This document shows, piece after piece, positions 1 to 5,929 of a stretch of DNA of 5,936 nt. The notes under the pieces were generated by a model. It had not been told where the DNA came from. It saw nothing but the letters and a program-made list of their open reading frames with translations, and searched no databases. Source of the stretch: Synergistaceae bacterium (GTDB lineage: Bacteria; Synergistota; Synergistia; Synergistales; Synergistaceae); NCBI GenBank assembly GCA_012513245.1, contig JAAZCN010000232.1:1-5936 (forward strand), given 5' to 3'. The position numbers were made by a program, and so were the translations under genes. Numbering within the stretch: position 1 is the first letter of the stretch; the number at the start of each line of letters is the position of its first letter.

Positions 1-1
1 C

Positions 2-13
2 AAACAATTGTTT
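2..13. repeat. 12-base perfect palindrome in the upstream region
   Basis: AAACAATTGTTT is its own reverse complement. It lies about 110 bases upstream of the candidate -35 element, so it could be an operator or part of the 3' region of a preceding gene. In AT-rich DNA a palindrome of this length can also occur by chance. No known regulator consensus is recognised. Confidence 0.3.
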
Positions 14-46
14 TGAATATAAGTCTGTAAGATTACAATTAGGGCA

Positions 47-77
47 GTAATTAACCAGTTATGGTTCAAATAATTAC
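47..77. repeat. Imperfect inverted repeat (possible operator)
   Basis: Outer arms GTAATT (47-52) and AATTAC (72-77) flank inner arms AACCA (53-57) and TGGTT (62-66) around a 4-base centre, with a 5-base bulge (67-71) on the right side. The paired arms total 11 base pairs. The repeat lies upstream of the candidate promoter, where an activator or repressor site would be reasonable, but it has no recognised consensus and the DNA is AT-rich. Confidence 0.35.
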
Positions 78-125
78 AAATAGAACAAGGTTTACATTTA
101 ATAGTAATTGTATGAATATTGCGCC

Positions 126-153
126 TTGACATTCAATCAACCAGTGTTAATCT
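126..153 (+). promoter_or_regulatory. Candidate sigma-70-type promoter for the operon
   Basis: A perfect -35 hexamer TTGACA lies at 126-131. After 16 bases comes TAATCT (148-153), a weak -10 that keeps the important second-position A and last-position T. A TG at 145-146, one base upstream of it, makes an extended -10. Transcription would start near 160 and give a leader of about 40 bases before the TTG start at 199. This is the best promoter-like arrangement in the first 198 bases; a weaker alternative begins with TTTACA at 91. Confidence 0.45.
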
Positions 154-183
154 TAATATATCAGTTAGTTATTTAGGATACAC

Positions 184-190
184 GAGGGGG
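184..190 (+). promoter_or_regulatory. Ribosome binding site deciding the TTG start at 199
   Basis: GAGGGGG lies 8 bases before the TTG at 199. No ATG or GTG in this frame lies nearby with a comparable site, and the protein from this TTG begins exactly where HydC/NuoE family proteins normally begin. This supports the non-ATG start. Confidence 0.6.
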
Positions 191-198
191 CGGTCTTT

Positions 199-660
199 TT
201 GGGGAAGATCGATCGAATCGCTGAGATTTTGCTTGAACATAAGCAAGATCCCAGGTATTTACTTGCAATTCTTCTCGATATTCAACAATCAGAAAATTAT
301 ATTTCAAACGACGCAATGCGTGCTGTCGCAGAGTACTTGGGCGTTTCTGAGAGTCGCGTTTTTGCCGTTGTAACTTTTTATCATACCTTGAGTCTGATAA
401 AAAAAGGTCAGAATGTCATACGCGTCTGTACCGGCACTGCCTGCCACCTACGCGGCTCGGCCGCCGTGCTGCATGAGCTTGAGAAAAACCTTGGGATCAA
501 AAGCGGCGGAGTCACTGAAGACGGCAAATACACTCTTGAAACTGTGAACTGTGTAGGTGCGTGCGCTTTGGCACCTGTCGTTACGTCCGGCGATAATTCA
601 TTCGGCAGGATGGCCCCCTCTAAAGTTGTTGAACTTTTGACAAAGGGGGCATTTGATTGA
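199..660 (+). CDS. NuoE/HydC-like [2Fe-2S] thioredoxin-fold subunit of a bifurcating complex
   Basis: This is a 153-residue protein of the 24-kDa (NuoE/HndA/HydC) family, which sits next to the FMN subunit and carries one [2Fe-2S] cluster. The N-terminal part (about residues 1-65) is the family's helical bundle. The C-terminal part is the thioredoxin-like ferredoxin fold with cluster ligands C77-x4-C82 and C118-x3-C122, all four present. Length is normal for the stand-alone family. Translation starts at TTG behind GAGGGGG. The stop TGA overlaps the TTG start of the next gene. In HydABC-type bifurcating enzymes this subunit is part of the NAD/flavin core and works in the cytoplasm; here it opens a five-gene operon ending in an AOR-family enzyme. 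Alternatives are the NAD-linked formate dehydrogenase or [FeFe] hydrogenase versions of the same subunit, but the gene context points to the aldehyde oxidoreductase. Family assignment is secure; the complex it serves is inferred. Confidence 0.93.
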   Translation: MGKIDRIAEILLEHKQDPRYLLAILLDIQQSENYISNDAMRAVAEYLGVSESRVFAVVTFYHTLSLIKKGQNVIRVCTGTACHLRGSAAVLHELEKNLGIKSGGVTEDGKYTLETVNCVGACALAPVVTSGDNSFGRMAPSKVVELLTKGAFD

Positions 661-2588
661 GATACGAGACAATATCTGAATTTAAAAATTATATGGAGTC
701 CTTTTCAAAAAAAGACAAAAGTGAAAAGCAGATCTGGATCTGTGGAGGCCCAGGATGTGTTGCTAACGGAAGCCTCGCCCTTGCAGAAGAGTTCAAAACA
801 GCTCTCCTTAAAAAAGTATCGATCTCAGGCAGCTCTTTTTGGCAAAGCCTTAAGTTACTAATAAATAGGGAAGAAAATAGCCCCGGAGATATATTGAGAA
901 CGGGAATCACAGGCTGCATGGGCCCTTGTGAGAATGGTCCTATTGTCCATGTTGAACCTGAAGGATGGTATTACCAGAAGGTTACGGCTGAGGACGTTGA
1001 CGGCATTCTGAATTCAATCAAGGATGGCGTTCCATACAAATTGAAGGCTATGTGCGGTCATGACGAGAAACCGATTGAAAACCCCATCGCAAAGAATATT
1101 CCATTCCTTTCCGGACAGAAAAAACTTATCCTCGGCAAAATGACAGCCATGTTACCACTCGACCTTGATGATTACGTACTTCACGGCGGATATTCAGGTT
1201 TTTTAAAAGCAATAGAGTCCATGACGCCTGAGCAAGTCTGCGAAGAGGTAAAAGAATCAGGCCTTCGAGGAAGGGGAGGCGGTGGTTTTCCGACAGGAGT
1301 TAAATGGGAATCTTGTCGAAAATCCTCGTCAGATAAACGATATGTACTTGTCAACGGAGACGAAGGTGATCCGGGTGCCTTCATGGACAGGGCTCTCATG
1401 GAAGGCGACCCCTATTCCGTAATAGAAGGACTTACTATAGGCGCTTACGCAATTGGTTCCAGCGAGGGCATCATTTATGTCAGACATGAATATCCTCTTG
1501 CTGTGACCAGACTGAAAAATGCTATTAAAAACCTTGAGGATGCCGGATTGCTTGGATCTAACATCCTAGGAACAGGTTTTGATTTTCATGTCGAAATATG
1601 CAAAGGCGGCGGTGCTTTCGTATGCGGAGAATCAACGGCCCTGATGACCTCGATCGAAGGTAAACCCGGCGTTCCAAGGGTCAAATATATAAGATCAACA
1701 GAAAAAGGACTATGGGAATCCCCGACAGTACTCAATAATGTAGAGACCTGGGCGAATGTTCCTCATATCATCGTTAATGGGGCAGAGTGGTTCAAGGCTA
1801 TCGGTTCCAGAAATAATTCAGGCACGAAGGTTTTTGCCCTTGTCGGCAAAGTTAAAAATACGGGGCTTGTAGAGGTTCCGATGGGTACGACCTTAAGAGA
1901 GATAATTTACGACATAGGCGGAGGGGTCTCCAAAAACCGTCCGTTTAAGGCTGTCCAGACAGGAGGCCCATCTGGAGGATGCCTGCCGGAATTGATGCTT
2001 GACACTCCCGTTGATTTTGACAGTCTTTCAGAAGCCGGTTCAATGATGGGTTCGGGCGGCATGATCGTTATGGATGACAGGACCTGTATGGTTGACATTG
2101 CACGCTATTTTATCGACTTTCTTGTAGAGGAATCATGCGGTAAATGTGTCCCCTGCAGAGAAGGCCTCAAAAAAATGCAGATGATCCTGCAAGACCTTAC
2201 AAACGGCAAAGGCAGGGAGGGCGACACAGAGATGCTTAAAGAGCTTGCTGAAGGCATTTCAGATACCGCCCTTTGTGCATTGGGCCAATCTGCCGCTAAT
2301 CCTGTACTCTCAACAATTAAATATTTTACAGAAGAATATATTGAACACGAAATGGAACATTTCTGCAGGTCAGGAGTCTGCTCCGGCATGTTCCGGCTTA
2401 AAATCGACGAAGAAAAATGCAAAAGCTGCGGCCTTTGCTCAAAGAACTGTCCTGTAGACACTATCGAAAAACTTAACAGCGGGAAATATCGCATCAAAAA
2501 TGATGGCTGCATCAAATGTGGAGCATGTTTTGAAGTATGTCCCTTCTCATCTATAAATATAATCAAAGAGGTGAGCGATGATGATTGA
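657..2588 (+). CDS. NuoF/HydB-like FMN and NAD(H)-binding subunit with extra Fe-S domains
   Basis: This 643-residue protein has the full HydB/HndC domain order. An N-terminal thioredoxin-like [2Fe-2S] domain has C29-x4-C34 and C87-x3-C91. The 51-kDa flavoprotein core (about 165-500) has the glycine-rich GRGGGGFPTG at 204-213 and NGDEGDPGAF at 233-242 for FMN/NAD binding, then GGGAFVCGESTAL at 317-329, followed by an SLBB-type region. The family [4Fe-4S] site is C494, C497, C500 and C540. The C-terminal two-cluster ferredoxin domain has C588, C591, C594, C598 and C618, C621, C624, C628. Between them, C570 and C575 with H564/H568 resemble the Cys/His linker site known in HydB proteins. FMN here is the proposed bifurcation site, exchanging electrons with NAD(H). 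The TTG start (657-659) overlaps the upstream TGA, 7 bases after AAAGGGGG, so translation is probably coupled. The extra N- and C-terminal clusters separate it from respiratory NuoF. Whether it truly bifurcates cannot be read from sequence. Confidence 0.95.
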   Translation: MRYETISEFKNYMESFSKKDKSEKQIWICGGPGCVANGSLALAEEFKTALLKKVSISGSSFWQSLKLLINREENSPGDILRTGITGCMGPCENGPIVHVEPEGWYYQKVTAEDVDGILNSIKDGVPYKLKAMCGHDEKPIENPIAKNIPFLSGQKKLILGKMTAMLPLDLDDYVLHGGYSGFLKAIESMTPEQVCEEVKESGLRGRGGGGFPTGVKWESCRKSSSDKRYVLVNGDEGDPGAFMDRALMEGDPYSVIEGLTIGAYAIGSSEGIIYVRHEYPLAVTRLKNAIKNLEDAGLLGSNILGTGFDFHVEICKGGGAFVCGESTALMTSIEGKPGVPRVKYIRSTEKGLWESPTVLNNVETWANVPHIIVNGAEWFKAIGSRNNSGTKVFALVGKVKNTGLVEVPMGTTLREIIYDIGGGVSKNRPFKAVQTGGPSGGCLPELMLDTPVDFDSLSEAGSMMGSGGMIVMDDRTCMVDIARYFIDFLVEESCGKCVPCREGLKKMQMILQDLTNGKGREGDTEMLKELAEGISDTALCALGQSAANPVLSTIKYFTEEYIEHEMEHFCRSGVCSGMFRLKIDEEKCKSCGLCSKNCPVDTIEKLNSGKYRIKNDGCIKCGACFEVCPFSSINIIKEVSDDD

Positions 2589-3318
2589 AATAATTATCGA
2601 CGGCATACCATTAAAAGTGGAGAAAGGAACAACTATTCTGCATGCGGCCCAGGCAAACGGAATCGAAATTCCCACCCTATGTAACCATGAGGGACTTAAG
2701 CTCGACGGCAACTGCAGGCTCTGTTCTGTAGAGATAGAGGATATGGGAAACAAAAAAATAGTAGCCTCCTGCATGTTCCCTATCACAAAAACTATATCTG
2801 TGCAGACCAATTCAGACAGAGTAAAAAGAGCAAAAAGGACCGTTCTTCAGCTTTTGGTAAACAGAAATCCTAAATCTCCTGTTATACAGCAGCTTTGCTC
2901 GGCTTATGACGTAAAACGCGAAGATAGGTTTGCACTTGAACCGGACCTCTGTATCAGGTGTGGGAGATGTGTCAGGGCTTGCGAAGCCAACGGTACAAAG
3001 GCGATAGAGCTAGTCGGCAGAGGCTTCGACAGACATGTGGCTCCTCCTTATGAACTAAAGACGAAGGACTGCATCGGTTGTCTTTCCTGCGCGACCGTAT
3101 GCCCTACCGGAAAGATAACATACGAGGAATCACCCGGGAAGAGAAAAATCTGGTACAAGGAATTCGATGTCCTCCAGTGTAAAAGGTGCGGCATATACTT
3201 TGCTACAAAGGAAATGCTTGACTGGGCAGTCAGGCCGGAGAATGACCGTGATTACTGCGATCACTGTCAAAAATATATTGAAAGTGTCAAGTTTTTGACT
3301 GAATCTCAGAAGAAATAA
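2578..3318 (+). CDS. Short HydA/NuoG-N-like iron-sulfur subunit, no catalytic domain
   Basis: This 246-residue protein corresponds to the N-terminal Fe-S part of NuoG and [FeFe]-hydrogenase HydA, with no H-cluster domain. Residues 1-80 form a plant-type [2Fe-2S] ferredoxin (C35, C46, C49, C65). Residues 121-180 form a two-[4Fe-4S] ferredoxin (C125, C128, C131, C135 and C165, C168, C171, C175). The tail has two CxxC pairs (C201/C204 and C227/C230) that look like a zinc-ribbon or rubredoxin-like metal site. The His-Cys3 [4Fe-4S] motif usual between the first two domains is missing; only C107 remains in that stretch. The role inferred is to relay electrons between the FMN subunit and the polyferredoxin/AOR pair. 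Two start codons compete: ATG 2578 lies only 4 bases after GAGGTG, whereas ATG 2581 lies 7 bases after it, so the real start may be 2581. Either way the gene overlaps the previous one. Similar short A subunits occur in bifurcating [NiFe]-hydrogenase and WOR complexes. Confidence 0.9.
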   Translation: MMIEIIIDGIPLKVEKGTTILHAAQANGIEIPTLCNHEGLKLDGNCRLCSVEIEDMGNKKIVASCMFPITKTISVQTNSDRVKRAKRTVLQLLVNRNPKSPVIQQLCSAYDVKREDRFALEPDLCIRCGRCVRACEANGTKAIELVGRGFDRHVAPPYELKTKDCIGCLSCATVCPTGKITYEESPGKRKIWYKEFDVLQCKRCGIYFATKEMLDWAVRPENDRDYCDHCQKYIESVKFLTESQKK

Positions 3319-3325
3319 GAGATTC
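3301..3325 (+). other. Stem-loop across the stop codon of the HydA-like gene
   Basis: GAATCTC (3301-3307) and GAGATTC (3319-3325) pair perfectly (7 base pairs) around an 11-base loop that holds the TAA stop. The following bases are AT-rich but not a clean U tract, so this is at best a weak terminator or a processing or stability hairpin at the end of the core genes. Confidence 0.4.
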
Positions 3326-3336
3326 TAAATAATTTC

Positions 3337-3443
3337 CCTTCGACCCGGTGTATCTCACGCAGAGACATCGGGCATTGGGCAGCGGGAGCGATCCCACGGC
3401 CTGCCATTTTGCAAAGAAGGAGACCCTTGAAGGGTCTCCTTTT
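3337..3443 (+). promoter_or_regulatory. Structured intra-operon leader, candidate riboswitch/attenuator
   Basis: Hairpin A (3344-3372) pairs CCCGGTGT with ACATCGGG (one G-U), then CTC with GAG above a 2-base bulge, closed by a 5-base loop. Hairpin B (3378-3405) pairs GGCAG with CTGCC and, inside, GGGA (3384-3387) with TCCC (3392-3395) around GCGA, a GNRA tetraloop. CCTTC (3337-3341) can pair with GAAGG (3416-3420), closing A and B into a three-way junction. The 3' strand of that closing helix is also the base of the terminator hairpin that follows, so the two folds compete. This is the layout of a transcription-attenuating riboswitch. It precedes genes for a tungsten/molybdenum-pterin enzyme, so a Moco/Tuco-type sensor is a natural guess, but I could not match the consensus from memory. 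A plain structured spacer with an attenuating terminator is the alternative. Confidence 0.5.
3417..3443 (+). terminator. Intrinsic-terminator-like hairpin inside the operon
   Basis: GGAGACCCTT (3419-3428) and AAGGGTCTCC (3430-3439) are perfect complements around one central G. That gives a stem of at least 8 GC-rich pairs with a short loop, extended by AA/TT at the base and followed by TTTTGCCTT. The U tract is short, so termination may be partial. It lies between the HydA-like gene and the S subunit gene and would reduce S and L transcription relative to the core unless overridden. Confidence 0.7.
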
Positions 3444-3455
3444 GCCTTATTAACA

Positions 3456-3470
3456 CCCCATATGATGGGG
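3456..3470 (+). other. Small GC hairpin upstream of the S subunit gene
   Basis: CCCCAT (3456-3461) and ATGGGG (3465-3470) pair around a 3-base loop, 15 bases before the ribosome binding site. It could stabilise the 5' end of a processed S-L message or be the last helix of the leader. It does not cover the ribosome binding site. Confidence 0.4.
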
Positions 3471-3485
3471 AATCCAAAAAAGTAC

Positions 3486-3493
3486 AGGGAGGA
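3486..3493 (+). promoter_or_regulatory. Ribosome binding site deciding the start of the S subunit
   Basis: AGGGAGGA lies 7 bases before ATG 3501. The reading frame stays open upstream to 3348, but that extension runs through the hairpins and terminator and looks nothing like a protein domain, so 3501 is the start. Confidence 0.8.
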
Positions 3494-3500
3494 ATGCAGC

Positions 3501-3977
3501 ATGGAAATGTTACTTGTAACATCGCCGGAAAAATGCATCGGCTGCGGGAGCTGTGAACTGGCCTGTTCACTGTCTCATAATGGGGAGTGTAGGCCAGCGA
3601 TATCGAGAGTGAATGTCTTCAGGTTCGACAAGGGAAACAATGTCCCTATGATGTGTTTCCAGTGTGAAGAAGCCGCATGCATGGCGGTCTGCAAAACAAA
3701 AGCCCTCTTTCGTGACGAAGAAACCGGCGTAGTTAAGGTGGATGAGGAGAAGTGCATTGGATGCAGAATGTGCGTTATGGCATGCCCTTTCGGGAATATC
3801 GCTTTCGACAGAGTCGCCAAAGTAGCCATAAAGTGCAACCACTGCGACGGAGAGCCTCTCTGCGTAGAATTCTGCCCGACAGCAGCGATCGAATATCTTC
3901 CAGCTGATACTGCTACGCTCAACAGGAAAAAAGCATTTTCAGCCAAAATGAAACAAGCTCTTGAGGAGGTGAAATAA
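3501..3977 (+). CDS. Polyferredoxin (four [4Fe-4S]) electron-transfer subunit, WorS/HycB/CooF-like
   Basis: Starting at ATG 3501 the product is 158 residues and belongs to the HycB/CooF/DmsB ferredoxin family, which wires catalytic subunits to partner proteins. Sixteen cysteines fall in four groups: C12, C15, C18, C22; C52, C55, C60, C64; C85, C88, C91, C95; C112, C115, C121, C125. In this family the ligands swap between paired groups (first with fourth, second with third), so four [4Fe-4S] clusters are expected. C30 is an extra cysteine. There is no signal peptide or membrane segment, so it is cytoplasmic. The gene ends one base before the AOR-family gene, so the two are surely made together. 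Its inferred role is to take electrons from the AOR subunit and hand them to the HydABC-like core. Such ferredoxins also accompany formate dehydrogenases and hydrogenases, so the assignment as an AOR partner rests on the gene order. Confidence 0.92.
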   Translation: MEMLLVTSPEKCIGCGSCELACSLSHNGECRPAISRVNVFRFDKGNNVPMMCFQCEEAACMAVCKTKALFRDEETGVVKVDEEKCIGCRMCVMACPFGNIAFDRVAKVAIKCNHCDGEPLCVEFCPTAAIEYLPADTATLNRKKAFSAKMKQALEEVK

Positions 3978-3978
3978 T

Positions 3979-5793
3979 ATGGCAGGTTGGACAGAAACTA
4001 TCTTGAGGGTAAACCTCACTGACGGAACGGTGAAAAATGAAGCTCTCGATATGGAGGCAGCAAAAAAATACCTCGGATGCAGAGGTCTGGGTGTCTATTA
4101 TTACATGAAAGAAGTTAAGGGGGGTGTTGACCCTCTTGGACCGGAGAATAACCTTATATTTGCCACTGGAGTCCTTACCGGAACTATGGGTTCAAGCACA
4201 GGCAGATATGAAGTAGTTACACGAGCCCCACTCAATGGAGCTATAGCCGGTTCCAATTCAGGTGGATACTGGGGACCGGAGCTCAAATACGCCGGATATG
4301 ACATGATAATATTTGAGGGAGAGTCATCAAAACCTGTTTATCTAAACATTTACAACGATAAGGCCGAACTTTGCGACGCTTCCGACCTATGGGGTAAAAG
4401 TGTGCCGGAAACAACAGCAGCTCTCCTTGCAAAACATGATCCGGACGCAAAAGTTGCGTGCATCGGCCCTGCCGGAGAGAATAAAGTTTTATTCGCCAAC
4501 ATAATTAACGATGACCACAGGGCAGCAGGACGCGGCGGTGTAGGAGCTGTTATGGGATCCAAAAATCTTAAAGCAATAGTAGTCAGAGGGACCAAAGGAG
4601 TCAAAATTAAAGACAAGGATAAATTCCTGACAGCAGTCAGAAATAGCCGGAAGCTTCTAAAAGATAACGCAGTCACGAGCGGCGGACTGCCGGCATTCGG
4701 GACTAACATCCTGCTTAACATCCTTAATTCTGTGGGCTCGCTCCCAACAAGGAATTTTCAGGAGTCACACTTTGAGACAGCCGATAAAATAGGCGGTGAA
4801 TCACTGGCCGCGACAAGAATGCATCGTAATAAGGCGTGCGCTTTTTGCTCGATCGGATGCGGAAGGGTCGCATGGAGCGAAGGCAAGTACGCTGGTGAGG
4901 GTGAGGGCCCTGAATATGAGACAGTGTGGTGCTTCGGCCCTGACTGCGGTATTGACAATATCGATGTCGTAAACAAGGCGAACTTCATCTGCAACGAGCT
5001 GGGACTCGATACGATCACTATGGGCAGTACTATGGCCGCAGCTATGGAACTTTACGAAAAGGGAGCAGTTTCTAAAGAGGAGACAGGCTATGAGTTGAAA
5101 TTCGGCAACGAAGAAGCGCTTATTGCCCTTGTAGAGGCAACAGCCTACCGTAAAGGATTCGGCAATGAACTCGCTCAAGGATCTTTCAGGGTGACGACTA
5201 AGTATGGACATCCCGAACTCTCAATGACCGCGAAAAAACAGGAGATGCCTGCTTATGACCCAAGAGGGATCCAGGGAATCGGACTAAACTACGCAACCTC
5301 TAACAGGGGCGGCTGCCATGTGCGGGGATATACGATATCTCCAGAAATCCTCGGTTTGCCCGAAAAACTTGATCAGCAGTCCATAGTGGAAAAACCGGCT
5401 TGGGTAAAGGGATTCCAAGATCTTACCGCAGCAGTTGATTCTGCCGGAATGTGTCTCTTTACAACTTTTGCACTGGGAGCGCCCGCTATTGCAGCTGAAA
5501 TTTCAGGTGCCTGCGGCATTGAATACAGCGGTGATGACATAGTGACCGTCGGAGAAAGGATATACAATCTTGAGAGGCTCTATAATCTCAGCGTTGGATT
5601 CACAAAAGCTGATGACACTCTGCCTGATAGAATGTTGAACGATCCTATCAAGTCGGGCCCGATGAAAGGGAATGTCAGTCGTTTGCCGGAAATGCTTCCT
5701 CATTACTACGAGGCAAGAGGCTGGGATGAGAACGGCGTTCCAACACCTGAGAAACTTGAAACCCTTGGACTCAGAGAGTTTATGATAATCTGA
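3979..5793 (+). CDS. AOR/WOR-family tungsten (or molybdenum)-pterin aldehyde oxidoreductase, catalytic subunit
   Basis: This 604-residue protein is full length for the aldehyde:ferredoxin oxidoreductase family, which oxidises aldehydes to acids at a bis-pterin tungsten site. The N-terminal domain (about 1-205) carries the family cofactor-binding segments, including [16 protein letters not shown] (72-87) and [19 protein letters not shown] (182-200). The [4Fe-4S] ligands are C287, C290, C294 and C492, nearly the same numbering as C288, C291, C295 and C494 of Pyrococcus furiosus AOR. E312 and H447 match the positions of its active-site E313 and H448. The two pterin-binding loops are NELGLD (339-344; N in place of the usual first D) and DSAGMC (487-492; M for L). 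GAGGAGGTGA (3963-3972) is a strong ribosome binding site, and the start lies one base after the previous stop. Tungsten or molybdenum and the natural substrate cannot be told from sequence. Context suggests the catalytic L subunit of an NAD-linked, probably bifurcating WOR complex. Confidence 0.95.
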   Translation: MAGWTETILRVNLTDGTVKNEALDMEAAKKYLGCRGLGVYYYMKEVKGGVDPLGPENNLIFATGVLTGTMGSSTGRYEVVTRAPLNGAIAGSNSGGYWGPELKYAGYDMIIFEGESSKPVYLNIYNDKAELCDASDLWGKSVPETTAALLAKHDPDAKVACIGPAGENKVLFANIINDDHRAAGRGGVGAVMGSKNLKAIVVRGTKGVKIKDKDKFLTAVRNSRKLLKDNAVTSGGLPAFGTNILLNILNSVGSLPTRNFQESHFETADKIGGESLAATRMHRNKACAFCSIGCGRVAWSEGKYAGEGEGPEYETVWCFGPDCGIDNIDVVNKANFICNELGLDTITMGSTMAAAMELYEKGAVSKEETGYELKFGNEEALIALVEATAYRKGFGNELAQGSFRVTTKYGHPELSMTAKKQEMPAYDPRGIQGIGLNYATSNRGGCHVRGYTISPEILGLPEKLDQQSIVEKPAWVKGFQDLTAAVDSAGMCLFTTFALGAPAIAAEISGACGIEYSGDDIVTVGERIYNLERLYNLSVGFTKADDTLPDRMLNDPIKSGPMKGNVSRLPEMLPHYYEARGWDENGVPTPEKLETLGLREFMII

Positions 5794-5809
5794 CCCAACC
5801 CCCACCGTC

Positions 5810-5835
5810 TTTCCCGCATGACTTTGAGCGGGAAA
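5810..5835 (+). other. Perfect 8-base-pair stem-loop after the AOR gene
   Basis: TTTCCCGC (5810-5817) pairs with GCGGGAAA (5828-5835) around a 10-base loop. The bases after it (CCAGGTCC) are not U-rich, so it is not a classical intrinsic terminator. It could protect the 3' end of the message or belong to a leader of the next gene. Confidence 0.5.
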
Positions 5836-5854
5836 CCAGGTCCACGCCGCCTAT

Positions 5855-5889
5855 CGTCTTCCCTGGGCGCAACTGATCAGAAGAAGACG
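5855..5889 (+). other. Inverted repeat, possible leader helix
   Basis: CGTCTTC (5855-5861) pairs with GAAGACG (5883-5889) across a 21-base interior that itself includes the palindrome CTGATCAG (5873-5880). A competing helix CCAGG (5836-5840) with CCTGG (5862-5866) overlaps this region in space, so two alternative folds are possible. Confidence 0.35.
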
Positions 5890-5922
5890 AAAAAGAGGGA
5901 CTTAAAATTCACTATTAACAAC

Positions 5923-5929
5923 AGGTGGG
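5923..5929 (+). promoter_or_regulatory. Possible ribosome binding site of a gene starting beyond the window
   Basis: AGGTGGG is followed by 7 bases to the window edge, the usual distance to a start codon. The start itself is outside the window, so the gene is not seen and its identity is unknown. Confidence 0.35.

Noticed and set aside
119..373. Open frame on the + strand overlapping the start of the HydC-like gene
   Set aside because: It overlaps a clear family member in another frame, includes the promoter and ribosome binding site region, and its translation shows no domain.
2105..2566. Long minus-strand open frame opposite the HydB-like C-terminus (153 residues)
   Set aside because: It is the antisense of a cysteine-rich conserved coding region, has low-complexity composition, and no family is recognisable.
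657..2588. Respiratory complex I (Nuo) operon
   Set aside because: No membrane subunits are present, the NuoF-like protein has HydB-type extra Fe-S domains, and the operon ends in an AOR-family enzyme.
3337..3443. Definite assignment as a Moco/Tuco riboswitch
   Set aside because: Gene context and the GNRA-capped helix invite it, but I could not confirm the conserved core nucleotides without a covariance-model search.
3348..3500. Open frame upstream of the S subunit that would add 51 residues from a GTG at 3348
   Set aside because: It runs through hairpin A, hairpin B and the terminator, lacks a good ribosome binding site and resembles no family extension, while ATG 3501 has AGGGAGGA at ideal distance and starts right before the first cysteine motif.
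4801..5211. Minus-strand open frame opposite the AOR gene (136 residues)
   Set aside because: The + strand here encodes conserved AOR residues including the pterin loop; the antisense frame is a by-product of its codon pattern.
5810..5835. Operon terminator after the AOR gene
   Set aside because: The stem is perfect, but it is followed by CCAGGTCC rather than a U tract, so it is listed only as a stem-loop.
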